Assembly: GCA_050084985.1 (NCBI GenBank)
Contig: JBITNC010000001.1
Span: 138,942,001-139,006,000, forward strand
Reading direction: 5' to 3'
Source: Nageia nagi
Taxonomy: Eukaryota > Pinophyta
Length of the DNA stretch: 64,000 nt
The notes under the pieces are model-generated. The model was not told where the DNA came from and made no database searches. It was given only the letters and a program-made list of their open reading frames with translations. Positions 24,345 through 36,190 of this stretch are shown one piece after another; the first letter of the stretch is position 1, and each line of letters begins with the position of its first letter. The translations under genes were made by a program, and so were the position numbers.

Positions 24345-27300
24345 ATGCAAACCAAAGGTTCTAAAAAGAGTGCTAACACCATATCAACTTCCAAATCATC
24401 AACTCTAATTGAAATAGAGTAAGTGGATGCCAACTTGATATCCATGTAAGAGGAATACCTTGAGAATGCTCTAGGGGTGAAATAGACTAAGATGGGGCTA
24501 ATGAACATAATTGACACATGGAGGGCTAACCTTAATTGCATCCTTTTGCAACATATGAGTCCTAAAGTTGCCAAAAAATGGAAATCATTAGCACACTCAA
24601 AGAGATACATCATTATTTACCAATTCATAGCTTATATGTGCCTTATGAATCATTCACTTGCCCTAAGCTATTGTATTTGATGGCACATAGACATAACCAA
24701 CAAGGTTATCAGATAGGAATGTTCAAGAACCAAAAGTAGGGAGAAGATTTGGAGCCAAAATTTGAATCAATATTGAACTACTCCCTTAATTATATTCTTT
24801 AAGTATTTATTTTATTAGGTGATTAAAATTTCCATGTGAAGAAATAAATTCATTTAAAAAAAGAGAAGAATGATTTCTATAGTAATGTAGATGAAATGAT
24901 AAACTGTATTAATGTGATATATCAAGGAAATAGAACCACATAGCTTTGGCCAAGCCATGATATTATCCTATTTGAAAAAGGGATAGAGAGGTGTTACAAA
25001 CACAAGCAATCATTTTGGGGAAGAAGACCTAAATAGAAGTAGATGAAGCCATGTTGTTTATGGCTTACAATATCATAGAGGAACATGTTTGCTATGACTT
25101 CTTAGCTTTTATTTCTAATGGGATTAAGAGGTGTCTTTTCAAAATTGAAAAATTATATTTTAGACACTCTTCATATCTTTGGTGGCTCTTCTCCTATCAA
25201 GACCTTGACAAACTTGTGAAGGCAAGGCTACCAATTGAGCTGGCAAATCTAAGTACTAGACTAGTACTAATTGATTGAGGGTGCTAATATTAAGCAAGTT
25301 GCATGGATCATATTACAAGTTCATGGATAAATTCTATACAATAATAGTGTAGATGTTGATATGAATAGTCCTTAGCAAACTATGCAAGAGCACTATGCGG
25401 GAGCTACAAGGAGGAAATAGAGTCAATGATTGGTACTTTCTCAAAGATCACATCATGATTATGAGGTATGGGTATTTTGAAAAACTTTTTTTCTTACCTA
25501 AATATGTAGCCCCATAGCTATATTCCATAGATATGGGTAGGTAAATATGTGACATAAATACCAAGTATGGGCCTAAGGGTATTTTTAAATATATTGTAGA
25601 TATACCAGATTCTACTAAAAATTTTGCTATTTCAAATTTAGGTTGTAAAGATAGTATAGCAAAATTTATTATACAAAATTTTAAACTAGATATGGTAGAA
25701 GCCCCATGGATGTATGATCCTTCAGGAGAGATGATAGAAGTAATAAGTTCAATCAAAAATCACCCACCCTTTTCCCATGAATATAGACTTCATGTGGAAT
25801 ATTTTGTAAATAAAATTAAGAAAGAAGCAAAAATGTACCCTAAGTGGGAATTTACACCCATAAATAAGGGCTAGATCATCCTTAAAGGGATAAACAAATA
25901 CAAGAACTAGGAAAATAAGCAACAAAACTTTAACTTCAACCCATATGTCCTCACTTAGCTAACAAATTTGGGTTGGGGCCCTAATAAGATCTATTATTTC
26001 ATAAGGTTCAAATTTGAACACACAAAAATGATTCATCATAATTAAAATGAATTATTTGATAAATTTAGATATGATAAATTTTGGAAGGTATAGTATTCTA
26101 AAGATCATTTGTTAGAATTGAACCAACCTCTTCCTCCTAGTTTTCAAGGAATATCAATTACAAGAGTGAAGTAAATAGAGGTTAAAAAACCATCTAGCTT
26201 ATAGAGCCATAAAAAAGGGAGAACAAAATCATTTAGATACTAGTACTACTTCTCAAGATTCTTCTCCAAAAAAGAAGAGAATTCATATCCTTGATCAAAA
26301 AATAACAAATCTTGGAGAAAGAGAAAAAATCATTAAAAAAACCCTGCAATACATAGCCTAGATCATAGAGGACTAGGCCTCCACCTCCCAAAATCATAGA
26401 TTAAACTTGAAGGGTTGTGGCAAAAGAAGTAGAAATATTTAATATAGAGGAGTTGTAAGAGACTCAAAATACAAGCACTAGTGCTTAAGAAGAAGCCCCA
26501 AAAAAGAATTCTTGGAAAATGAAGAAGCCTCAAAAAATGAACACATGTAAATTCAACAAGGTGGGGGAAATGTACTTGGAGTGAGTAGATTTATAGTAGC
26601 TATGCTTGGAGGTGTACTGAGTGATGATGGTGATGATGATGAATCTAAAAAGAAATGATACTTAGACCCAATGTATAAAGCTAATGATAAATATAAGGTC
26701 ATGGAGGAAGCAAAAAAAGAAATAGAAATTCAAGATTCTACACCTCCAAAGCAATCAAAACTTGCTCAATAGGTCATAGTGTCCACCATAGGTGTAAATA
26801 CTCTTCCTCATTATTTAATTCCTATAGCCTCCTAGGAGGAGATTAAATCAATTTTTTCTACACAAATTGTAGAACCCATTGATTAGGCAAATTTTGTCAA
26901 TAAACCTTCTATGCTCCTTGAGTAATAGTTCATAATTTTGAGTAAAGTAATAGAAATAAGTGACATTAAGATAGCATAGATGTCTTTCAAATAAAGATAA
27001 CTATATATTATTGCCATGGATATACTTGATGTATGCATAGCACTCCGATAATTGACTAATCTAGGTTCCTTATGAATACTTCAATGGTAGTTGGTAAAAG
27101 TTTTCAAGAAATGATAGATAAATTGAATAATAAAATTGATCAATATAAGAAAGATTGCTCCCTTAAAGACAAAATGGTGGTTGAATTGCAAAATAAAAGT
27201 AAAGACTTTCTTACAAAGCTTGATAAGCAAAATTTAAAATATGATAAGGGCTTCATAAAAATAAAGTCTAAGTTAGATCATGCAAATCAAACCATACAAG

Positions 27301-28151
27301 ATCTTAAAACTCAAGTTGTAGTTATAGATGGCCAAAAGGTGAAGCAAGTTGAGGCTACATTACAAATCATCATAACAGTTAACAAACTATTATCTAATAA
27401 TAATTTGGAATTATTACTACTCATAAAAGGCTTCAAAAAGTCTTTGATGGAGCAAGTAGAAGACAAGATGGTGACCTTATCACATTTACATTTGTTAAAA
27501 GAATAAACACTACAAGCCATGAAATAATTCAACATGTAGACCACTCTCCATCGGTTGGCTCTAGATATACCAAGGTTAGTTATTAACAAAATGCAATGTT
27601 AGTTGAGAGTCTTGACTAAGAAATATATAGCTACCATTATGCTTACACCAAGATATTCATATTTGAGAAGGATATAAGATATATGTGAACTCTAAAATTT
27701 GGTGTTCAATAGGGATAATGGTAAACACTAACTCGTAATAGAGCTAAGATTTATTAATAAATTCTTTCATTCTTTAATTGAAATGAAAACTCCCAAATTA
27801 TGGGATGAATAAAATGTATAGAGTAGTGCTACCAATTGGGTATCCAATACCATTCAATTCCTTGAGCAATCTTTTTCTAAGAAACAAATTTTAGATTTAC
27901 AATAAATAAATGACCCTACTTAAGAAGCAATCACAAGGTTCCTACACATTGGGAGGCTAGAGAATGTTTTGATAGGTTTCAAAGCAGATACTATAAAAAT
28001 TCAAGCATCCCCTATTTTGTGACAAGTTGACTATCAAGATCATAAATATTTGAATAATAAGATGCACCCCTTCCTTCTAGTAGAGCTAATTCCACCACCT
28101 GAGACCCCTACCAAATCTACATCCAAACAAGCTACTAGAAGTAGCAAGTAA
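24345..28151 (+). pseudogene. X2 ORF3, large extra ORF of unknown function
   Basis: Starts MQTKGSKKS and ends with the stop at 28149-28151; 3807 nt, an exact multiple of three (1269 codons), although inner frames show compensating indels. Better-kept pieces than in X1: MGLMNIIDTWRANLNCILL and KVAKKWKSLAHSKRY (near 24492-24680), YDFLAFISNGIKRCLFKIE and HSSYLWWLFSYQDLDKLV (25051-25278), APWMYDPSGEMIEVI (25692-25874), and a long coiled-coil-like segment (27072-27506) with heptad-like K/E/L pattern. No known domain recognised. X1 carries the full-length partner. Confidence 0.6.
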
Positions 28152-28199
28152 TGGGTCCTATTCTCCAATAGGCAGAGACCCCAAGTGCCACTAAAAGAT

Positions 28200-28870
28200 T
28201 GTATTATTTTATAATTACACTCTAAATTGGAATAACACACTATCATTCTTTCATTCTTTTTAGAAAATTTTTTCTATTCCAACTCTCTTCTTTTTAACAT
28301 AAAGTTTGAGTCTCCTATTAGCCCTAAGTCTAAAGAATTCTAGGTGTTGTTAAGATCTAGCTATTGTATATATAATCCAACTATTATATATATAAGTATT
28401 TATCTTTGATATTTTATCTTGTAAATGTCTATTCAAATTCAACCATGTGTTATAATAACTCCTTGGGATAAACCTTAAGTTGTATTACTAGTCAAATAGG
28501 GCAAGAATTGTATGTATAAAAGAATCATGTCTAGGAGTAAATATGTCACATCTAGGCACTATTGAATTATGTATGGGAAGATAAATGTCTAAGAGTTGTT
28601 ATAAATACAATGTCTAGGAGTTGTTGTAAATACAGTGTTTAGGAGTTTTTGTAAATACACTATCTAGGAGTTTTTGTAAATATAAATCTTAGTTATATCC
28701 AAATAATCATTGATAGATGCCCAAAAGTAAATAAATCCTATCGAATTTCAATAGTGACATCAAAATTTTTGGCTAAAATTAGTAGGTCTCAAAATAAGTA
28801 ATGGCAGGTGATGATTCATGAAGATACCAAATAAAGCCTATTGATTTTGGGCAATGATGTTAGAACTTTT
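28200..28870 (+). repeat. X2 3' LTR, first part
   Basis: Starts TGTATTATTTTATAATTACA and ends within a 100-bp repeat unit, where Y1 inserted after CTTTT. It continues at 46700. Confidence 0.8.
28866..28870. other. Target site duplication of Y1, left copy
   Basis: CTTTT before the Y1 LTR; repeated at 46695-46699. Joining the sides gives TTAGAACTTTTGACTAAAAT, the normal sequence of an X LTR repeat unit. Confidence 0.9.
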
Positions 28871-29711
28871 TGTAGACACCTAAAAATGTCCCTTTTTAAC
28901 TAGTAAACATTGAAATAATCATAATTCTTTGTGACAATATAAAATAGGTTTAAAAAACCATATTATTGGATAACTCTCATCAAGTACATGCAAAATGAGT
29001 GGTCACATGACCCTTTTTTGGTAAAAAATGGCTATTTGGTGGTCATTTTAATATTGTTATAAAAATTGAAAACCAGTTGCCAGCAACCCAAAATAATCAC
29101 CGATGTTTTAGGATGATCATCGGCATCTGCCTAGTAATCGTTGGTGATTTTGTAACAGCTAAATAGAAACCAAAAATAATAAAAGAAAGTTATAACATCT
29201 CATTCTTCCAAGATGCGATGGATAGAGGGGGTTAGTTACGACCTACGATGGCTTTTGACTCCCCCTTACCAGCCTTGGAAAATCTCATCCAAAAATCTAT
29301 AAATACAAGCCAAAACAAAGCAATAGGGGACCCATTTTTGAAGCAGGGTAATGCTGCCAAAATCTTGTGAGCTCATACCTTTCATTGTTTTATGCTAGTT
29401 TCAATTTAATACATGTCATACATAGATGCTTTGATGTTATTGTCTTTTGCATGTGTGTAGGATTTACAGGTTGTCCATATCAAGGAGAGAAGCAAGCAAA
29501 TCAAAAATAATGAAAATTTAATACTCTCATTTTGGCAAATGGCATTTGTAAAAGTCCCTTCCAAGGGCAAATTGTATTTTGAGCTGAAAATCAATATCAA
29601 GTTACAATTACAACATTTCTACCTATTTTACATAATTTGAAGTTCAATGAAAATCTAATAATAATTGTATTTTATGTTATTCTACATTCCATCTCTATTT
29701 TCACTGTAACA
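28871..29711 (+). repeat. Y1 5' LTR
   Basis: 841 bp, starts TGTAGACACC and ends CACTGTAACA, so it has canonical TG...CA ends. A TATA box lies at 29298-29305. The first third carries several CCGATG/CATCGG-type motifs, including an inverted pair near 29101-29122. The 3' LTR is the same length. Confidence 0.93.
29298..29305 (+). promoter_or_regulatory. TATA box of Y1 5' LTR
   Basis: TATAAATA about 430 bp into the LTR, kept in the 3' LTR (46281-46288) and, as TATAAAT, at the matching place in the Y2 LTR (52604-52610). Transcription would be expected to start about 30 bp downstream, which would define U3 and R; the start itself is not visible. Confidence 0.65.
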
Positions 29712-29714
29712 TTT

Positions 29715-29731
29715 TGGTGCTAGAAGGAGGG
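29715..29731 (+). promoter_or_regulatory. Primer-binding site, tRNA-Asn type
   Basis: TGGTGCTAGAAGGAGGG three bases after the LTR end. It differs by one C-to-T change from the Y2 site TGGCGCTAGAAGGAGGG. The reverse complement CCCTCCTTCTAGCGCCA corresponds to the 3' end of plant tRNA-Asn (GUU) as I recall it. It is followed by a perfect 12-base palindrome, GGAGGGCCCTCC, at 29726-29737. Confidence 0.8.
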
Positions 29732-30048
29732 CCCTCCGATAACAGGGAGGATTTCTATGTTCAAATATAGTTGTTCCTATTTTGTTCACTAATTTTGATT
29801 GAGTTATTCCATCTACTCACTTTAAAATTTTTACTGTGTTTTTACAGTGTGTTTATTATATAAATGCCAATGATTAGAATCGGACGTCGATGACTCAAAA
29901 GGAATGCCAATGATTTACAAAGTAATCCAGACTAAATGTTGGCAATTTCATCATAAACATCAGCATTTTTATTGAACACCAACGATCTCTATTTAAATGC
30001 CGGTGACTCTTACTCCAGGTCTCCTTTTTGTTATTTATATAAAAAAAG

Positions 30049-30050
<2 letters not shown>

Positions 30051-30079
<29 letters not shown>
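30051..30079. repeat. (AT)n microsatellite
   Basis: Alternating AT run of about 28 bases in the Y1 leader. Confidence 0.9.
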
Positions 30080-30085
<6 letters not shown>

Positions 30086-30403
30086 TATTAAAATAGATGG
30101 ATACTTTTGACTGTGATTCCTTTGCCTAGAATGCATATAGGAATAGATAGAAAAGGTTAAATGTATTTTTTATTAATTTACTTTATGTATAATGTTATGT
30201 ATTTATTTTCATGTTTTGGGTGAAGGGTACGTACACATTAATACTTTTTATCTTGTCTACTTATGCTCTCCCTTTGCGTTTCATGCGATCTAAGGTGACC
30301 AGAATAGACCTGAGAAGAAGGAGTAATTAATTCTTCTTTTCTTTCACATTCAAACTATCATTAATTTGGTTAATTTATCCACACATAATGACCTCTTACC
30401 AAG

Positions 30404-30890
30404 TCTGCCCTTACCACTCCATTGGAGGTCGAAGGGATATGTGACTAGTAAGAGGGGGTAATTTACTACACATAATACTTCCACAATTGGAAGGAGTAAA
30501 TGAATCATATTAAAAGGAATGAACTTAAGGAAAATAAATCGAGTTTTGGGTAGTATAAATCATATTAAAAGGTTAATGAATTGGAAGGATTCGAATACAC
30601 TAAGTACTTTCACTTAACAAAGTATGCTCTCACTTTTGCACTTCAAGCGATCTTAAGTGATTAGAAATAAGTTAAGTGAAAGAGGTAAAATTTATTCACA
30701 TCTTATTTGGAAATATACTTCACATTAACACTCTTAAAGATGTCTGCCCTTACCACTCCATTGGAGGTCAAAGGGATATGTGACTCTTAGAGGAGTAATT
30801 GAACCTCACTTAATTAATTTATCTACACTTAATGGCTTTTTACTAAGTCTACTCTTACCACTCCATTGAAGGTCGAAGAGATATGTGACT
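30404..30890. repeat. Repeated ~45-bp motif in Y1 leader, 3 copies
   Basis: Copies at about 30404-30448, 30742-30784 and 30847-30891, with core CTTACCACTCCATTGGAGGT followed by GAAGGGATATGTGACT. The core includes the inverted repeat CCATTGG. Y2 has one copy at 53722-53760. Confidence 0.8.
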
Positions 30891-31612
30891 AGTAAAAAGA
30901 GGAAATTTATCACATATAAAACTTCCACAGCTGGAAGGAGTTAATGAACATCATTAAGAGGTTGGATAATGAATCACATTATAATTAAAAAGAACAATGA
31001 GGTTTATTAAGGTCAAGATTCACTTAAAATAAACTTTTGATTGCATCACATTAAGATAAGATAAGTAAATGGACATGAATATTTGGGAGGGTAGTATGCA
31101 TAAGTGTATTTTACTTGTTTAAATGCATTTCATAAGGTCTTAAAGGAATAATTGAACATTAACGAGTTGGATGTCACTACCAACCATTAATTCTTACTTC
31201 TTTGTACACATCAACATAACACACTTGAATCCATAGAGCCAAGTTACACTTGGAGGTGATGACCAAGGTGACTTTCCTTTAGGTAGGAGTCAAAAAAGGA
31301 GACTCATCTAGAACCAAGCCAAAAGCCATAGAGACTTGTAAACATTACTTAGAATTACCCAACCTACCTTGTTTAACACTTGACTAGTCAAAATAAATTA
31401 GAAAAATTAAAAGACTAAAAATGAACAACTCATATCGTTCATTTAACTCTGACATTAAAAATATGTGAAAAAGTTAAAAAAGATAATCACATCGTTAAAA
31501 GTAAGTTTGCATATAGGATGTTTGTGCATTAAATTGTTTTCTCGAAAACATAATATAAAAGATAAAAATAGAGTTTCTTTTTCATGATGTTTGTTTATAA
31601 TATCTAAAAAAA

Positions 31613-34420
31613 ATAGTTCAAACTAGAATTATGACTGCTAAGAAAATGCAAGAACACCCACTTGAAATACAAGAAATAGATCTAGACAATATGGATCTAA
31701 TAGAGTCTTCGATTAGGAGGCCACCTCCTTTAGATGAATCAGATCCATGGGTAGTTTGTTATATAGGTAAAGATTAGGATTGGGATTATAATCAATCTAG
31801 ATTGCAAAGACAAATTATAGAGGATCCTATTGCAATGGCTAGAATGCAAGTGTTAGATGAAGATTTAATTGAAATTCATCATCGTCTAGCTAATTATAGG
31901 GCTATTCCTAAGATGTCTTCTAGTTTACCAGGAGATGTGGAAAAACTAAATCAAAGGCATGATAACTTAGAAATTGATGAGAATAAATCTCAGGCTGAAA
32001 CCATAGCAGTACCAGAGACTGAGCCATATAAAGTTAAATATGAAAGAGTCATTCATCAATTATCAGATGGTCAAAGAGTCAGTTCTTTAATTCGAAAAGA
32101 GGGATCTTCTTTTTCTCATAAATCTCTCGAATTAGGAAAAAATGAAGTATTAATACCTACGAGTAATTTATCTCAAAGAGCTCCTTCAATGAAGTAAACG
32201 GAGAAATCTTATTCCTCAAATGGAGGATTAAATAGAAGGACATCTAAGTTCAAAATAGAAGAGATACCTTCTTATGAAGAACTAAAAGAACGACGATTAT
32301 ATAAAACAAAAGTTGGTCAAAAATTCATAGAAATATATGTTGATGATATTAAAAAGGCTATAGAGATGCAATATCTTCTAAAGGAAGAAAATAGAAAAGT
32401 TAATGAATTCATTAAAATTCAAGAACAAGAGAATAAATTAAAATAAATGGAAGATAAACTTCTTAGAGATAAAAGGAAATTCATAGAATAAGAACAAGCA
32501 AACAAAGAAAGAAATGAATTCCTGGAACAAGAAAAGAAAATACTTCATAAAGAACATGAGATTCAACTTCATTTAAAAGAATTACAACTTAAAGAATTAG
32601 AGAATGAAAAAATAAGAAAGGAATAATATCTACGTATGGAGAAAGAAAAACAAAGATAGTGGGATGAATATCAAAAAATAAAAAATTTGAAACTTGAAAC
32701 TCCTGAAGGAAGTCAAATACAAAGATATCAAGATCCTTACTTAGACAAACAAGAAGCGATGGATAAAGAGATAGCCATTTTATTACAAAAGGAAATGGAT
32801 AAAGAACTAGAACTTCAAAAATTATATGATAAACAAAAGCAAGATTCTATTAAAAGTTGGGTTGAACAAATCCAAAATCAAACAAAACAACCTGATTACA
32901 AAGGAAAAGATCTATATGTAAAAAGTATATCCCAAAAACCTCCTAAAATCCCTATTTCATGATGTCATTCACCTCTTAAAATATTGCCTCCACCACCATT
33001 AGAGTTTCCTTCTGACTATGAGTCTTACATTTCAAGATCAATTTTCGAAAAGGATCCAAATACTCAAAGATATCATAGACACACTCAAGGTCGTAGAACT
33101 GATAAAGAATTAGAAGACTTAATGAAGGATTTTATAAATCGAGAAATAAATGTTCAAGGACTTCAAAAGTTAAATTATAGAAACATTTGCAATGAACCTA
33201 TTCATCCAAGTGTTCCAAAAAAGAAATTACCATATAGGTTTGAATTTCCTAAGATAGAATCATTCAAGGGAAGAGAAGATCCCAAAGAACATTTGAGAAA
33301 ATTTATATTTTCTAGCTATCAGATAGCTAATGATGACTCATTAATGTTACGTATATTTCCTATGACACTCGCAGGTCAAGCTTTGGATTGGTATAATAGT
33401 TTACCTATATATAGTTTATATATGTTTGAATAATTGGCTAATTAATTTCTTGAACACTTTATAATTAATATTAAAGAAAGATCTTCAATTACTGATCTTA
33501 CAAGATTACAATAGTTTCTTGATGAAACTATACAAGATTACATCTCAAGATGGCTAGCTATACTCACTAGTATGCCTTATACAATACCATAAGAAGAATT
33601 GGTTAAATTATTTAGACAAAGTTGTTTAAGACCAATAGCTAGTATTCTCCAAATTCAACAACATAGAACTTTTGAAGAAGCTATTGCTTAGGCAGTAGTT
33701 ATAGAAAGAGTTAAAATTCAATATGGAGAACTAAAACTCAAGAAAAAAGAATACAAAAAGAGTAATCAATATGAAAACATTAGTAAACAACCACAAAATA
33801 ATCAAATAGCTATGATAGAAAATTCTGGTCAATCTTCAAAAATCGAAGAAAATGTTGAACCTAAGCTTAAAAGAAATTTTACCCCATTATCAGAACCATT
33901 AGCCAAAATACTTAAAAAATTATGTGATAATGGTATGATTACATTACCTGATATAAAGCCTAAAAATCCTAATGCTAAAGGAAGCAAATGGTATAAGGAG
34001 AATGAATTTTGTGCTTATCATAGGCAAAAAGGACATAATACAAATAAATGTCAAACTTTACAACATAAAATTCAAGACTTGATAGATAGTCGAAAAATAG
34101 ATATGGATAATCCTGTTGTGCCTTCGAATCAAAATTTAGGGATATATCAAAACCCTTTACCTTCACATCAAACTAACAATCTGGCAATTATCCCAAACCA
34201 AATGAACTATACATGGAATAATAAGGATATACCATTTATAGGAACTATAGATGATTCAATACATATGATTGGTATAGCTACATGAGCATGACAATATCAT
34301 AATAAATAGGATAATCCATGAAAAAATCAATTGATATCAAACCCAATTAATATACAACCTATACCTCCTCCACAACAACCTAAAGTTTCGATAAAAGGTG
34401 ATCTTCAATGATAATTAAAA
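31613..34420 (+). pseudogene. Y1 gag, broken
   Basis: Reads in one frame for about 930 codons with stops but no frameshift. The initiator is ATA at 31613; Y2 has ATG and MVQTRSMTAK. Regions: an N-terminal conserved part (EHPLEIQEIDLDNMDLIE), a long charged Glu/Lys/Gln-rich coiled-coil-like middle (about 32300-32900), a proline patch (PPPPLEFPSDYESY), the gag domain (LRIFPMTLAGQALDWYNSLP near 33350 to ERVKIQ near 33720), and a zinc knuckle at 34010-34051 (C-x2-H-x4-H-x4-C). About 15 stops; nearly all read CAA, CAG or CGA in Y2. At about 930 residues gag is long for the group, mainly because of the middle part. Confidence 0.85.
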
Positions 34421-35330
34421 ATGTCTCCAGTTAAGATGAACTTATTTGAATTATTACAACAGTCTAAGAGTTATAAGGAAGCTATAAGAAATTCAAGTGG
34501 ATGTTAGTAACCTCGATGATTTTATTTCAATAGTTGAAAGTTTGAAGATGTCTCAACAACCTAGTATCACCTTCTACGAACAAGAAAAATTCAATAACAA
34601 TGGACCAGGCGGACTTGATCCACCTTTACATATAATGGGTAAAGTAGATGGGAGATTATTTAAAAGAATTTTGATAGATGAAGGTTTAGCTATAAATATA
34701 ATTTTAGATGCTGCATACAAAAATTTGAATTTATTAGATTCGCTTATCTTAGCTCCTTCTTTACAAATTAGGGCATTTAATGATGCAATGTGTTCAACTT
34801 TGGGATCAATAGTGCTTTCGATTACAGTAGGGGCTAAAATCATTCAAACTTTATTACATATAATTGAAGGAAATATTATACAATACAACATTCTTTTAGG
34901 AAGCCCATGGATTAGAGAAATGCAATGTGTTCCATCAACTTATCATGGATGTTTAAAATACATCTATAAAGATAAAGTTCATTGTGTATTTAAAGATCCA
35001 TATCCTTATGCACATTGTAATTTAATTTTTGATCCAAATAAAGTGACATTACCATCTCCTAATTTATCAACCATATTAATGAACAAAAATATGAATCAAT
35101 CTGAAGTCATAAAAGGAAAAAGTGATATAGCTATACAAGTTAAAGATACGTGGGAAAAAGTTGCTAAAACTTTAGACGAAAAACATGGAGCTTCTTCATT
35201 AAAACAAGTGAATACTACATCTAATATTGACTCATCCAATGTATATCAAGTAAAAATTAAATTAATGGATTTAGGGATGGGAGAATATGATGTAGATTAT
35301 GTTGTGTTTAATATACCTTTAGCATAAGAA
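34421..35330 (+). pseudogene. Y1 protease, frameshifted
   Basis: Starts MSPVKM.LFELLQQS in the gag frame. A deletion near 34483 (about 14-17 bp compared with Y2) then shifts the frame, after which 34497-35327 is open for 276 codons. The retropepsin active site reads LIDEGLAINII (Asp-Glu-Gly at 34677-34685), and the second signature is ILLGSPWIREMQCVPSTYH. DEG in place of D[TS]G is shared with Y2, so it is a family trait. It would cut the gag-pol polyprotein. Residues after about 35100 form the start of the linker. Confidence 0.8.
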
Positions 35331-36190
35331 ATGGGAAGATTATCTGAATCACCTAGTGTAATTGGACAAATAGTACCTTTAGGAGAAGTACCTAATTAGA
35401 CAATGTTTATCTATGCAAGAATAGTAGATCTTGTGTCAACAATACCTAATCAAACATATGAAGGAAATTTTAATAATGATATGAAATATTTATCACCATG
35501 TTCAAGAACATTTGTCTTAAACTATTTCAACAAATGTAATTGGCAAGGACAAGGATTGGGTTGATATGAACAGGGTCCATGAGAAATAATTGAATTACAA
35601 TACCAAGATCCCACTGATAAAAGGGGATAAGGTTATCAAAATAAATATAAAAATCTTGCTAAATTAAGAAATTTAGGAGAAGAGAATTTGGATTATAATG
35701 AAGAAATTTTAGAGAAAGAATCTATAGTACAAGAAATTATTAATATAAGAGAAGAACAATTAAATGAAATGGATGTCTTAGAAGGTGTCAAAATGCTCTT
35801 TATTAATAATATTGAGCCACCCTAGAATCATTTGTGCTTACCAAGTGATATACAAGAAAAAATAAATAAAAATGCCAAATCATCAATCATTCCATATTTA
35901 GGTATACCATCGATAAATATGGTTACAATAAAAGAGAATGATATTGAAGATCAAAATAATGAACAAATAGATGAAGTTAATGAAAATCAAAATTTAATCA
36001 AAATAATAGCCAATACTTCTACAAATGAAGTAATTGCTAATTTCTCTCTTACTCATCTAATTCTTCAGTACATGAATTCAAAAATGTAGATCACATATTT
36101 GGTTCCTATGAAAATCAAGTATGCACGAATGAACAAACTCAAGAATATGATGAAGAATATAGTGTTAACAACAAAAGTTGGATACCAGTA
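35331..36190 (+). pseudogene. Y1 pol linker with G-patch-like segment
   Basis: Between protease and RT. At 35536-35636 it reads CNWQGQGLG, stop, YEQGP, stop, then DPTDKRG.GYQN. With Y2 (NWQGRGLGRYEQGP..DKSGLGY) this fits a G-patch, a Gly-rich RNA-binding segment known at the protease end of some retroviral and retrotransposon polyproteins. An acidic, poorly conserved stretch follows (to 36089). A 1-base deletion near 36055 shifts the frame into that of RT. Confidence 0.6.

Larger units (their letters stand above)
29732..31612 (+). other. Y1 leader, repeat-rich untranslated region
   Basis: About 1.9 kb between the primer site and gag, with no ORF. It holds a cluster of short CCGATGA-like motifs (29865-30015), an AT microsatellite, and repeated blocks of two motifs: one like CTCCCTTTGCGTTTCATGCG (30270 and, diverged, 30628) and one like CCATTGGAGGTCGAAGGGAT (about 30418, 30759 and 30862). 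Y2 has one copy of each in a leader of about 1.1 kb. The region may hold packaging or translation signals, but nothing proves this. Confidence 0.6.

Noticed and set aside
29406-29600. Minus-strand 64-codon frame, identical in both Y1 LTRs (also 46389-46583).
   Set aside because: The identity follows from LTR duplication; the Y2 LTR does not keep it and no domain is visible.
34574-34843. Minus-strand 89-codon frame present in both Y1 and Y2 (57248-57517).
   Set aside because: It lies opposite the protease; conservation of the sense protein is enough to keep the antisense frame open.
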